From positions 1 to 8,159 of the forward strand of contig JBEIRK010000113.1 of the NCBI GenBank assembly GCA_040376005.1: a stretch of DNA of 8,159 nucleotides. The letters run 5' to 3'. Origin of the DNA: JAGXTF01 sp040376005 (GTDB lineage Bacteria > Bacteroidota > Bacteroidia > NS11-12g > UBA955). Position 1 is the stretch's first letter. Each line of letters opens with the position of its first letter. The position numbers and the translations under genes were made by a program. Below, piece by piece: positions 1 through 5,610 of this stretch. The notes under the pieces are model-generated. The model was not told where the DNA came from, made no database searches, and worked only from the letters and a program-made list of their open reading frames with translations.

Positions 1-213
1 ATAGCGTTTCTGTTTTTGAAGAAGTAGAATAAAATCTTGACCATCCCACTCTATTCGAGTAGAATCAGATCCTTGGGGCAATAGCACAACACCAGTCAAA
101 GCATGTCCTTCAAACTGAAAACTACAGGCGACCTTTGCATTTTGCCTGCTTTGGGAATGCAGTGCAGCAACAGAAATATTAAGGAAAAGAAAGAAAACCA
201 GGAAGCGCTTCAT
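1..213 (-). CDS. Secreted protein of unknown function, N-terminal part
   Basis: An open frame of 71 codons starts at the ATG at 213-211 and leaves the window at base 1, so only the N-terminus is seen. The first 20 or so residues are a clear signal peptide: MKR, then a hydrophobic run rich in F, L and V, ending near LHSQ. The following residues alternate hydrophobic and polar (around KVACSFQFEG and LTGVVLLPQG), suggesting beta strands of an exported protein. I do not recognise the family. A -7 element (TAATTTTG, minus strand 234-227) lies 13 bases before the ATG and supports this start. The gene is divergent from a DtxR/MntR-type repressor, and the shared intergenic region carries a palindrome that probably binds that repressor. 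It is therefore a candidate metal-regulated gene, an inference from position only. Confidence 0.7.
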   Translation of the reverse strand, partial: MKRFLVFFLFLNISVAALHSQSRQNAKVACSFQFEGHALTGVVLLPQGSDSTRIEWDGQDFILLLQKQKRY

Positions 214-226
214 AGTGTTATGCCTA

Positions 227-234
227 CAAAATTA
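227..234 (-). promoter_or_regulatory. -7 promoter element of the leftward secreted-protein gene
   Basis: Read on the minus strand the bases are TAATTTTG, an exact match to the Bacteroidota -7 consensus TAnnTTTG. It sits 13 bases before the ATG at 213, giving a predicted leader of roughly ten bases. No clear TTG -33 element is seen. That position is covered by the palindrome at 239-256, as expected for a promoter under repressor control. Confidence 0.5.
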
Positions 235-238
235 CATA

Positions 239-256
239 AGTTAGACTAATCTAACT
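239..256. promoter_or_regulatory. Candidate operator for the DtxR/MntR-type repressor
   Basis: The bases AGTTAGA-CTAA-TCTAACT form a perfect inverted repeat with 7-bp arms and a 4-bp centre. The TTAG...CTAA half-sites resemble the known DtxR/IdeR-type operator (TTAGGTTAG-S-CTAACCTAA), and the adjacent gene at 290 encodes a member of that family. The palindrome lies just upstream of both the leftward (227-234) and rightward (278-285) -7 elements, in the -33 zone of each. A bound dimer could block both promoters. This suggests autoregulation of the repressor (with fmt behind it) and control of the divergent secreted-protein gene. Binding itself is inferred. Confidence 0.65.
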
Positions 257-277
257 ATAAATGTTTTGTCATTTTAT

Positions 278-285
278 TATATTTG
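278..285 (+). promoter_or_regulatory. -7 promoter element of the repressor gene
   Basis: TATATTTG matches TAnnTTTG exactly. Four bases separate it from the GTG at 290, so transcription should begin at or next to that codon, giving a leaderless or nearly leaderless mRNA. This placement argues against the in-frame TTG at 266, which would lie upstream of the transcript start. No TTG -33 element is visible at the usual 17-23 bp spacing. Confidence 0.5.
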
Positions 286-289
286 TAGG

Positions 290-973
290 GTGTTATCGTA
301 TACAGAAGAGAATTACCTCAAGGCCTTACTCTCCTTGACTGGATTTGAGAAAGGCAATGAAGAGGCCGGAACCAACGAGTTGGCCTTGCAGCTTGGGGTA
401 AAGCCAGCAACGGCGAATGATATGTTAAAAAAGTTACGAGAGAAGGGATATTTAGAATACGAGAAATACGGAAAAATACGATTAAGCGATACAGGAAGGC
501 AATCTGCTATTTTGGTGTTGCGCAAGCATCGGTTATGGGAAACGTTTTTGCACCAGAAACTGGAATTCACTTGGGACGAAGTGCATGAGGTAGCCGAGCA
601 AATGGAGCATATACAATCAGAAAAGCTCATTGAAAAATTGGATTGGTTTCTCTCCTATCCGCAGTTTGATCCGCACGGAGACCCTATTCCAAATGCCGCG
701 GGCCAGATGCCAGGATATGAACGTGTGTTACTGTCAGAATTGGAATTATCAATCCCCTGCCGGGTAGCTGCAGTTAAAAACACCTCACCTGCCTTTTTGC
801 AATACTTGGGACACTTGGGCATTGGGGTAGGCACCATTCTTACAATCACCGCAAAGGTTGAATTCGACAGTTCATTGCAAATCCAGTTTGACAATCGGGA
901 GCAGATGATTTCGTGCAAATTTGCTGAAAATTTATGGGTTGAGTTGTTTGAAAACCCAAATCATTGTGAATAA
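290..973 (+). CDS. DtxR/MntR-family metal-dependent transcriptional repressor with FeoA-like domain
   Basis: A 227-residue metalloregulator that should bind DNA when loaded with Mn(II) or Fe(II). The order is an N-terminal winged helix (about residues 4-60, starting LSYTEENYLKAL), a dimerisation and metal-binding domain (about 62-140, with RKHRLWE and the PHGDPIP signature), and a C-terminal FeoA/SH3-like domain (about 150-222). Aligned by eye with DtxR, the metal ligands are H80, E84, H99, E103, E106 and H107. Glu103 replaces the Cys of iron-type DtxR, as in manganese-type MntR, while Asn8 stands where DtxR has Met10 and MntR has Asp8. Manganese is therefore the likelier signal, but iron is not excluded. 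The GTG start at 290 is chosen because VLSYTEENYLK matches the usual family N-terminus and because of the -7 element just before it; an in-frame TTG lies at 266. fmt follows after 24 bp with no terminator between. Confidence 0.88.
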   Translation: MLSYTEENYLKALLSLTGFEKGNEEAGTNELALQLGVKPATANDMLKKLREKGYLEYEKYGKIRLSDTGRQSAILVLRKHRLWETFLHQKLEFTWDEVHEVAEQMEHIQSEKLIEKLDWFLSYPQFDPHGDPIPNAAGQMPGYERVLLSELELSIPCRVAAVKNTSPAFLQYLGHLGIGVGTILTITAKVEFDSSLQIQFDNREQMISCKFAENLWVELFENPNHCE

Positions 974-997
974 AATAGGCGAACTTCGCAGCCACAG

Positions 998-1915
998 ATG
1001 AAACCCATGCGGATTGTATTTTTTGGCACCCCAGACTTTGCGGCGCACAGTTTAGAAAAAGTAATTCAAGCCGGATATGAGGTGGTGGTGGTAGTTACAG
1101 CACCAGACAAACCCGCGGGTCGCGGTATGAAAATACAGTCATCGGCGGTGAAGCAAACAGCCGATGCGCATGGCATACCAGTATTACAGCCTACCAATTT
1201 AAAAGATGCGGCATTTCAGGACACCTTGAAGGCTTATAATTTAGACTTAGGGATTGTTATTGCATTTCGCATGTTACCCGAGGCCGTATGGCGTATGCCA
1301 CAGATGGGCACCTTTAACCTACATGCTTCACTGTTGCCTCAATACCGAGGCGCGGCTCCTATACACCATGCGATCATCAATGGCGAACGCAGTACTGGAG
1401 TGAGTACCTTTTTTCTAAAGCACGAAATAGACACAGGTGACTTACTCTTGCAAGAGCAAGTAACCATAGACTCCACTACAACAACGGGAGAATTGTATAA
1501 AACACTGATGGAACTGGGGGGCAGTTTGGTTATAAAAACCCTACAGCGCATAGAAAAAGGAGAGCTTCAAGGAATTCCACAAACCTACAGTGATACCTTA
1601 AGAACGGCGCCGAAGTTAAGCAGGGCTTTTTGTGAGGTAGATACACACATGACGTGCGAGGCCTTGCGCAATAAAGTGCGCGGACTAAATCCAAGTCCTG
1701 GTGCTTGGATTCAATCACCCTATGGTGTACTTAAGTTATATCGTGTGGTGCAAGCGGATGCGCAGCGCAACAACAACACCTTATATATAGAGGATAAAAA
1801 ACTGTTCCTTCCATGCAGTGATGGGGTATTGGAAATCTTGGAATTGCAACCTGAGGGGAAGCCCAGAATGCAAGCCATTGATTTTGTGAATGGTATCGCC
1901 AATAAGCGGGAGTAA
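998..1915 (+). CDS. fmt: Methionyl-tRNA formyltransferase
   Basis: Transfers a formyl group from 10-formyltetrahydrofolate to Met-tRNA(fMet), making the initiator tRNA for translation in the cytoplasm. The 305 residues are close to the family's usual size of about 310. The N-terminal Rossmann-like domain opens with FFGTPDFA (8-15) and has the PDKPAGRGMK loop (36-45) that helps hold the tRNA acceptor end. The catalytic set is visible: N107 and H109 in FNLHASLLP (the SLLP motif at 111-114) and D145 in EIDTGD, matching E. coli N106, H108 and D144. The C-terminal OB-like domain (about 208-305) carries APKLSRAF and the RGLNPSPGAW signature. The start may be ATG 998 or ATG 1007 (MRIVFFGTP); the latter matches the more common family N-terminus. 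It lies 24 bp behind the metal repressor and is probably cotranscribed with it, although their functions are unrelated. Confidence 0.96.
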   Translation: MKPMRIVFFGTPDFAAHSLEKVIQAGYEVVVVVTAPDKPAGRGMKIQSSAVKQTADAHGIPVLQPTNLKDAAFQDTLKAYNLDLGIVIAFRMLPEAVWRMPQMGTFNLHASLLPQYRGAAPIHHAIINGERSTGVSTFFLKHEIDTGDLLLQEQVTIDSTTTTGELYKTLMELGGSLVIKTLQRIEKGELQGIPQTYSDTLRTAPKLSRAFCEVDTHMTCEALRNKVRGLNPSPGAWIQSPYGVLKLYRVVQADAQRNNNTLYIEDKKLFLPCSDGVLEILELQPEGKPRMQAIDFVNGIANKRE

Positions 1916-1925
1916 TGCAATGGCG

Positions 1926-1955
1926 ATCAAAAAAAATATTTCATTTTTTTTTGAT
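1926..1955. terminator. A/T-only hairpin downstream of fmt, possible weak terminator
   Basis: ATC plus eight A pairs with eight T plus GAT, a perfect 11-bp inverted repeat with an 8-base loop (1937-1944), beginning 11 bases after the fmt stop. Having only two G-C-type pairs makes the hairpin weak. The T tract lies inside the stem rather than after it, so it is not a textbook intrinsic terminator. It is the only structure seen between fmt and the sigma factor gene. The rest of that gap (1956-2090) shows only A/T-rich sequence. Confidence 0.35.
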
Positions 1956-2090
1956 AAAAACTTGCATTGTATCGACAAATCCCCTTAATTGCAAATTACA
2001 AAATCATTCAAACAACGCCTATCGGATAGAAATTACCCAAGAAAACAACCATTACGTTTTCCTACTTTAAATAAAATAAGGGGGTAATTT

Positions 2091-2672
2091 ATGCCAAAAG
2101 AAATCATTGCCGACGGTGTTCTGCTGAAAGTTTATCTGGAAGGGAACGAAAGTGCCTTAGAAACGCTAATCAAGCGTCATAAGAGCCGTATTTTCACTAG
2201 CATATTGCTGCTGGTCAACGACCGCTATCTGGCAGAGGACATCTTCCAGGAGACCTTCATTAAAATTATTAACTGCCTTAAAGGTGGAAAATACACACAT
2301 GAAGGAAAATTTTTGCCATGGGCATTGCGCATTGCAAGAAACCTGAGTATTGACTCTATTCGCCATCGCAATAGATTGCCAATGATTTCTGACAGCGAAG
2401 GAAACGATGTCTTTGATTATTTGCATATTGTGGAAGACAGCTGCGAAAAAGACATGGTGGACAGAGAAGACAATAAAAACCTTCATGCATTGATCAATCA
2501 GTTGCCAGAAGAGCAAAAAGAAGTATTGGTTTTGCGCCATTACGCCGACTTGAGCTTCAAAGAAATTGCCGAGTTAACAGGCACGAATATCAATACCTGT
2601 ATAGGTCGTATGCACTATGCTTTATTGAATTTGAGAAGAATGATCAAAAAAAATGTGGTCAGCGTAAAATAA
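2091..2672 (+). CDS. ECF-type RNA polymerase sigma factor
   Basis: A 193-residue sigma-70 family protein with only the sigma2 and sigma4 domains, the layout of extracytoplasmic-function sigma factors. Sigma2 spans about residues 20-95: ALETLIKRHKSRIF (region 2.1), AEDIFQETFIKI (2.2, core binding) and FLPWALRIARNLSIDSIRHR (2.3/2.4, -10 recognition and melting). A charged linker (about 96-132) leads to sigma4 (about 135-184), with LPEEQKEVLVLRH and the helix-turn-helix LSFKEIAELTGTNINTCIGR that contacts the -35 element. The ATG at 2091 is preceded by AAGGGGGT, a modest Shine-Dalgarno-like run unusual in this window. A -7-like TACGTTTT lies at 2053-2060 without a clear partner. The small gene at 2695 follows by 22 bp and is probably its regulator. 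The regulon and signal cannot be read from the sequence. Confidence 0.93.
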   Translation: MPKEIIADGVLLKVYLEGNESALETLIKRHKSRIFTSILLLVNDRYLAEDIFQETFIKIINCLKGGKYTHEGKFLPWALRIARNLSIDSIRHRNRLPMISDSEGNDVFDYLHIVEDSCEKDMVDREDNKNLHALINQLPEEQKEVLVLRHYADLSFKEIAELTGTNINTCIGRMHYALLNLRRMIKKNVVSVK

Positions 2673-2694
2673 AATTAAAAGTTCTTCGTTATTA

Positions 2695-2952
2695 ATGGTG
2701 AATTCTAATAATTCGCCTATGAAAGAAAGCAGTACTCAAAACCTAATTCTTCAGTACGTTTACGGTGAACTGGATGCGGAGAGAGAGCTAGAAGTGCGGA
2801 ACATCATCGAATCTACCCCAGAGGCGCTGAGATATTTTCATGAATTGAAAGATATCAAAAGGCATCTCGATTCGATTATTGAAGAACCCAACCCAACGAG
2901 TGTAGCAATCATTGCTGAGCACTCACACGACAGCCACACTGAAGCTGTGTAA
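2695..2952 (+). CDS. Small soluble protein, putative anti-sigma partner of the ECF sigma factor
   Basis: An 85-residue acidic protein, or 77 residues if ATG 2719 (MKESSTQNLILQYVYGEL) is the true start. It lies 22 bp behind the sigma factor and ahead of their shared terminator, so the two are probably one transcript. The segment NLILQYVYGELDAERELEV followed by IIESTPEALRYFHELKDIKRHLDSI looks like the helical N-terminal module of anti-sigma factors (a Y-x-x-G-E-L turn, a run of charged residues, then a 'P-E-x-L' helix). It has no HxxxCxxC zinc motif (no cysteine at all) and no membrane segment. The last 20 residues are Glu/His-rich and probably disordered. Small soluble proteins behind ECF sigma genes are, to my knowledge, common in Bacteroidota. 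The anti-sigma role is inferred from position and this resemblance. Confidence 0.6.
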   Translation: MVNSNNSPMKESSTQNLILQYVYGELDAERELEVRNIIESTPEALRYFHELKDIKRHLDSIIEEPNPTSVAIIAEHSHDSHTEAV

Positions 2953-2972
2953 GTAAGGTTGCAAAAATTAAT

Positions 2973-2998
2973 ACCCCTGCCCAATGGCGGGGGTTTTT
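2973..2998 (+). terminator. Intrinsic terminator of the sigma factor operon
   Basis: A 9-bp stem ACCCCTGCC / GGCGGGGGT (2973-2981 and 2986-2994, one T-G wobble) closes a CAAT loop and runs into five T. It starts 20 bases after the stop of the small downstream gene. The G/C-rich stem and T tract make it a strong rho-independent terminator. It separates this operon from the lipoprotein gene. Confidence 0.9.
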
Positions 2999-3033
2999 GT
3001 TTGTGCTATATTGCAGAACTAATCTATTAGCAT

Positions 3034-3567
3034 ATGAAAAAATCTGTATTCAAAATTTCAGGACTCGCGGCTTGTGCCGTTTTTATGTTTTCTTGCGCCA
3101 GCTCTGGCAAAGTAAGCAAACAAAGCTTTGGTGGCAATTGGAACGAAACCGTAGCAACGAAGACCACAAGTCCTTCGAGCCCAGCGGTAGTTGAAACATC
3201 AAGCCCTTCAGTAGCAGCAGTTGAAACCGTTTCAGTAAACCAAGAGCTTGCAACAACAGAAACACCCAAGAATGCCGTTTCCACTCCAGCAGTGAAAAAA
3301 CAGCAGGCTCAAACAGCAAACTTCAGTGTTAAAGAAAAAGTTGCCCAAAAAGCAGCTGCCAAGAAAATGGCTAAGATGATGAAAAAACAGCCAAATTCAG
3401 TAGACAACAAAATACTCCTAGTAATTCTTGCTATTTTGTTACCCTGGTTAGCTGTATTGCTATACAAAGGCGTAGGAACTGAGTTTTGGATTTCGCTATT
3501 GCTTTGGTTCTTATTCCTTCTACCAGGAATCATTTACGCATTATTAGTAGTCTTGGATGTAATCTAA
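3034..3567 (+). CDS. Predicted lipoprotein with C-terminal YqaE/Pmp3-type membrane hairpin
   Basis: The 177-residue product has three parts. Residues 1-21 are a lipoprotein-type signal (MKKSVFKISG, hydrophobic core, FMFSC) with Cys21 as the likely lipidated residue. Residues 22-120 form a low-complexity linker rich in Ser, Thr, Val, Ala and Pro, with an imperfect repeat (SSPAVVET, then SSPSVAAVET). The linker ends in a Lys/Ala/Met-rich, probably helical stretch (KEKVAQKAAAKKMAKMMKK). Residues 126-174 match the Pmp3/YqaE/UPF0057 fold: a first membrane segment (ILLVILAILLPWLAVLLYKG), a short polar turn (VGTEFW), and a second segment ending LLPGIIYALLVVL. Free-standing Pmp3 proteins are about 50 residues long and linked to salt or membrane stress in yeast, plants and bacteria. 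The long lipoprotein-like front part is the unusual feature. It is a single-gene unit between two terminators; only an imperfect -7 (TATATTG at 3007-3013) is seen upstream. Confidence 0.85.
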   Translation: MKKSVFKISGLAACAVFMFSCASSGKVSKQSFGGNWNETVATKTTSPSSPAVVETSSPSVAAVETVSVNQELATTETPKNAVSTPAVKKQQAQTANFSVKEKVAQKAAAKKMAKMMKKQPNSVDNKILLVILAILLPWLAVLLYKGVGTEFWISLLLWFLFLLPGIIYALLVVLDVI

Positions 3568-3586
3568 TATTGCAGAAGATATTGTT

Positions 3587-3617
3587 AAAAAAAGACCCGC
3601 CTATGCGGGTCTTTTTT
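3587..3617. terminator. Intrinsic terminator after the Pmp3-type gene
   Basis: GACCCGC (3594-3600) pairs with GCGGGTC (3605-3611) around a CTAT loop. Flanking A and T tracts (3588-3593 with 3612-3617) extend the stem to 13 bp. The A-tract/T-tract symmetry would allow it to work in both directions, but here only the rightward gene needs it. The T tract ends 22 bases before the next start codon. Confidence 0.92.
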
Positions 3618-3627
3618 ATTTAGGGAC

Positions 3628-3635
3628 TAAATTTG
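3628..3635 (+). promoter_or_regulatory. -7 promoter element of the Fe(II) oxygenase gene
   Basis: TAAATTTG matches TAnnTTTG exactly and lies just after the preceding terminator. Only four bases separate it from the ATG at 3640, so the transcript should start at or near the A of the start codon (leaderless). No TTG is present at the -33 position, which falls within the terminator hairpin. Confidence 0.55.
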
Positions 3636-3639
3636 CGCT

Positions 3640-4602
3640 ATGCAACATATACCAAAATTGGATCTTGCAGATTTCGTTTCAGGCACTGAAGCGCAACGAA
3701 TGGCTTTTGTGCAACAGTTGGGCAAAGCTTATGAAGACATTGGGTTCGTGGCCATCAGAAACCATGGCGTAGAGGCTGATTTATTAAGTAATACTTATAA
3801 AGCGGTTCAAGATTTCTTTCACCTGCCGGAGTCGATCAAACTGAAATATGATGACAGCCAAGGTGGCGGTCAACGCGGTTATACTGGATTTGGTAAAGAA
3901 CACGCAAAAAACAGAAATACGGGAGACCTCAAAGAGTTCTGGCATTTTGGTCAATATATTGAAGATGGAGATGCTTTGAAAGATGTATACCCAACGAATA
4001 AAGTCGTTGAAGAGCTCCCGGAATTCAACATTTGCGGTAAAAGCGTATATCAAGCATTAGAAAACACCGGCAAACACATACTTAGGGCCATAGCCTTATA
4101 CCTAGGTCTTGACGAGCAGTATTTCGACAGCAAGGTGCACAATGGCAACAGCATCCTCAGGCCTATACACTACCCACCTATTGAATCTGAACCCAAAGAC
4201 GCTATACGGGCGGGAGAACACGAAGACATCAACCTTATTACTTTGCTTATTGGCGCCAGCGCTGAAGGCCTAGAAGTGCTCAATCGCAGTGGTGAATACA
4301 TTCCTGTAACCGAAGTAGAAGATCATATTGTAGTGAATGTGGGCGATATGTTGCAGCGCCTCACAAACGACAAGTTAAAAAGCACCACACACCGCGTGGT
4401 AAATCCACCGCGTGAACGTTGGTCAGAGCCGCGATTTAGCATTCCTTTCTTTTTGCACATGCGTCCGGAAGTATCATTGGCCTGCTTACCACAATGTGTT
4501 GATGCTGCACATCCCAAACGCTACCCCGATTGCACGGCGCACGAGTTTCTTATAGAAAGACTTACTGAAATAGGACTGATTCCTGCGACAGGCAAAGCCT
4601 AA
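3640..4602 (+). CDS. Isopenicillin-N-synthase-like non-haem Fe(II) oxygenase
   Basis: A 320-residue member of the 2-oxoglutarate/Fe(II)-dependent dioxygenase and isopenicillin N synthase superfamily, with the usual bacterial length. The N-terminal DIOX_N-type region (about 3-115) includes the typical GKAYEDIGFVAIRNHGV segment (28-44). The jelly-roll catalytic domain (about 170-280) shows the iron-binding facial triad H194-x-D196 (in GEHEDINLITLL) and H251 (in STTHRVVNP). R265-F-S267 is the RxS motif that binds the carboxylate of 2-oxoglutarate or substrate. The HED rather than HTD form is common in bacterial IPNS-like proteins. No beta-lactam synthesis gene is nearby, so antibiotic production is not suggested; the substrate is unknown. 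The gene stands alone between a terminator and a convergent gene whose stop lies 6 bp away. Confidence 0.92.
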   Translation: MQHIPKLDLADFVSGTEAQRMAFVQQLGKAYEDIGFVAIRNHGVEADLLSNTYKAVQDFFHLPESIKLKYDDSQGGGQRGYTGFGKEHAKNRNTGDLKEFWHFGQYIEDGDALKDVYPTNKVVEELPEFNICGKSVYQALENTGKHILRAIALYLGLDEQYFDSKVHNGNSILRPIHYPPIESEPKDAIRAGEHEDINLITLLIGASAEGLEVLNRSGEYIPVTEVEDHIVVNVGDMLQRLTNDKLKSTTHRVVNPPRERWSEPRFSIPFFLHMRPEVSLACLPQCVDAAHPKRYPDCTAHEFLIERLTEIGLIPATGKA

Positions 4603-4610
4603 GCGGGCTT
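4595..4610. terminator. Short hairpin at the convergent stop codons, weak terminator candidate
   Basis: AAGCCT (4595-4600) can pair with GGGCTT (4605-4610, one T-G wobble) around AAGC. The hairpin overlaps the stop codons of both the oxygenase gene and the opposing gene. There is no proper T tract on either strand, so termination here is doubtful. It is listed because it is the only structure in the 6-bp gap between the two convergent genes. Confidence 0.25.
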
Positions 4611-5316
4611 ATTCGATATGGCAAAACTGCTGCCAGTTCGGTTCAAAGAGAACCAAACGGCATTTAAGACCGCACGCATTTGCAGGAATCACGGCAACAC
4701 CTTTGCTGTTAAAGGCAATTTCGTTCAGATACGTTGCTTCACCTTTTTCAGAAACAAGGAAAGCTTGCACTGTTCTATCCGCATGGTAATTACTCGATAC
4801 AAACATAGAATCGCTACCTTGCCAAGATGCTGACATAATCACAGGATGTGTTTCTTCCGTTCCTGATAGAAACACGGCGGTAGTTTGAGAAATGTATATG
4901 GGGGATTCATTGTCCATAAAAACCACACGATACAAATTTGAACCTACTTGGGGATTGATATCCTCGAATACAAAAGGAGCATGAGAATTACCAGATTTTT
5001 CAACCTTTCCGATGGCTTCAAAGGCAATACCGTTCCATTTTTCTATTTGAAAAACAGACAGCTTCTCCTCTGAGAGTGTATTCCACACGAGTTGGACCGA
5101 ATTGGGCGTGTTGAATGCGTGGAAATGCGACACCAAATTTTTGGATATTTCAAGGCTTACCGAATCCGGAGCTACTGCGGCCTGCAAAGCAGAATCTCTT
5201 CGTTCAACCCCAAACGCAGTGGCTGGGGAGCAAAGAATAAAAACCAAAGGCAGCAGTGCAAATAGAGACCGAAATCTTTGACAATTATTCCAAATACCAT
5301 GAATAGAGGGCTGCAT
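4609..5316 (-). CDS. Secreted protein with one fibronectin-III-like domain, function unknown
   Basis: A 235-residue exported protein I cannot assign to a named family. Residues 17-36 form a hydrophobic signal segment (SLFALLPLVFILCSPATAF), with a likely signal-peptidase-I cleavage near ATA. The lone Cys does not fit a lipobox. Residues about 70-150 read as a fibronectin-III-like beta sandwich: VQLVWNTLSEEKLSVFQIEKW, AFEAIGKVEKSG, then FVFEDINPQVGSNLYRVVF. This pattern (W-x-T-x-S-E, Y-R) is frequent in surface and secreted proteins of Bacteroidota. The last 85 residues have no recognisable motif, and no T9SS sorting tail is evident. The ATG at 5316 is preferred over the in-frame TTG at 5334, because a -33/-7 promoter pair places the transcript start near 5330, downstream of the TTG. 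It is transcribed alone, convergent with the oxygenase gene. Confidence 0.78.
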   Translation of the reverse strand: MQPSIHGIWNNCQRFRSLFALLPLVFILCSPATAFGVERRDSALQAAVAPDSVSLEISKNLVSHFHAFNTPNSVQLVWNTLSEEKLSVFQIEKWNGIAFEAIGKVEKSGNSHAPFVFEDINPQVGSNLYRVVFMDNESPIYISQTTAVFLSGTEETHPVIMSASWQGSDSMFVSSNYHADRTVQAFLVSEKGEATYLNEIAFNSKGVAVIPANACGLKCRLVLFEPNWQQFCHIE

Positions 5317-5335
5317 AACAGATGGATAGTACAAT

Positions 5336-5363
5336 CAAAGTTACACCTATCGTTTATCCACAA
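5336..5363 (-). promoter_or_regulatory. Promoter of the fibronectin-III-like gene
   Basis: On the minus strand a -33 TTG (5363-5361, within T6G) is followed after 17 bp by the -7 element TAACTTTG (5343-5336). Both elements and the spacing fit the Bacteroidota vegetative promoter. The predicted start near 5330 leaves a leader of about 14 bases before the ATG at 5316. Confidence 0.7.
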
Positions 5364-5431
5364 AAAACCGCAGTGTCTAGTATTTTAAAAGAACATACTA
5401 TGGGTTTACCAAAGTACAGATACACTTCATG

Positions 5432-5466
5432 AAAAAGAGGCCTTTATTTCTAGAAGCCTCCTTTTA
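5432..5466 (-). terminator. Imperfect hairpin between the thioesterase and fibronectin-III-like genes
   Basis: GAGGCCTT (5437-5444) pairs with AAGCCTC (5454-5460) with one bulged base. On the minus strand the stem is followed by five T (5436-5432); on the plus strand it is followed by CTTTT. It probably terminates leftward transcription from the thioesterase gene, 145 bases past its stop. The distance is long for a simple terminator, and the stretch between holds a possible coding remnant. Confidence 0.6.
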
Positions 5467-5486
5467 ATTGTTATAAACAGTCTATA

Positions 5487-5561
5487 TTACTTTTTCACTA
5501 CCCATTGGATATAATGGTCACCGTCATAATCAGCAGGCGCAAGAAAAACAGTATTTGAAAA
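5487..5561 (-). other. Possible C-terminal coding remnant in the 294-bp gap
   Basis: The gap 5317-5610 has no complete gene. On the minus strand a 24-codon stretch after a TAG reads FSNTVFLAPADYDGD, then HYIQWVVKK and TAA. The text looks protein-like, and YDGD recalls loop motifs in secreted repeat proteins. No in-frame start codon lies in the open stretch, and stops interrupt the frame upstream. It lies between the thioesterase stop and the hairpin at 5432-5466, where the tail of a decayed gene would sit. Chance remains quite possible at this length. Confidence 0.2.
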
Positions 5562-5610
5562 CTAAAGAAGCATAAGATTTGATTTAGAAGCGCATCAAAT
5601 CATTTCATAC

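Noticed and set aside
266..289. TTG at 266 as start of the repressor gene, adding eight residues
   Set aside because: The added residues (MSFYYICR) do not resemble family N-termini, and the codon lies upstream of the -7 element at 278-285, so it would not be in the transcript.
3019..3030. CTAAT-CT-ATTAG palindrome before the Pmp3-type gene as a second metal-repressor operator
   Set aside because: The arms are only 5 bp and lack the TTAGA/TCTAA half-sites of the 239-256 operator. It lies in the leader next to the start codon and could be chance.
2997..3284. Alternative frames over the start of the lipoprotein gene
   Set aside because: The frame at 3034 has a lipobox signal and a Pmp3 domain; the others start inside the upstream terminator or have no recognisable features.
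3640..4602. True isopenicillin N synthase for beta-lactam production
   Set aside because: No ACV synthetase or other beta-lactam genes are nearby, and the HED variant is typical of the broad IPNS-like family of unknown substrates.
4618..4833. Plus-strand frame opposite the fibronectin-III-like gene
   Set aside because: It is antisense to a gene with a signal peptide, promoter and domain pattern; the translation looks like antisense noise.
5317..5334. TTG at 5334 as start of the fibronectin-III-like gene
   Set aside because: It lies between the -7 element and the predicted transcript start near 5330; ATG 5316 gives a normal leader and signal peptide.
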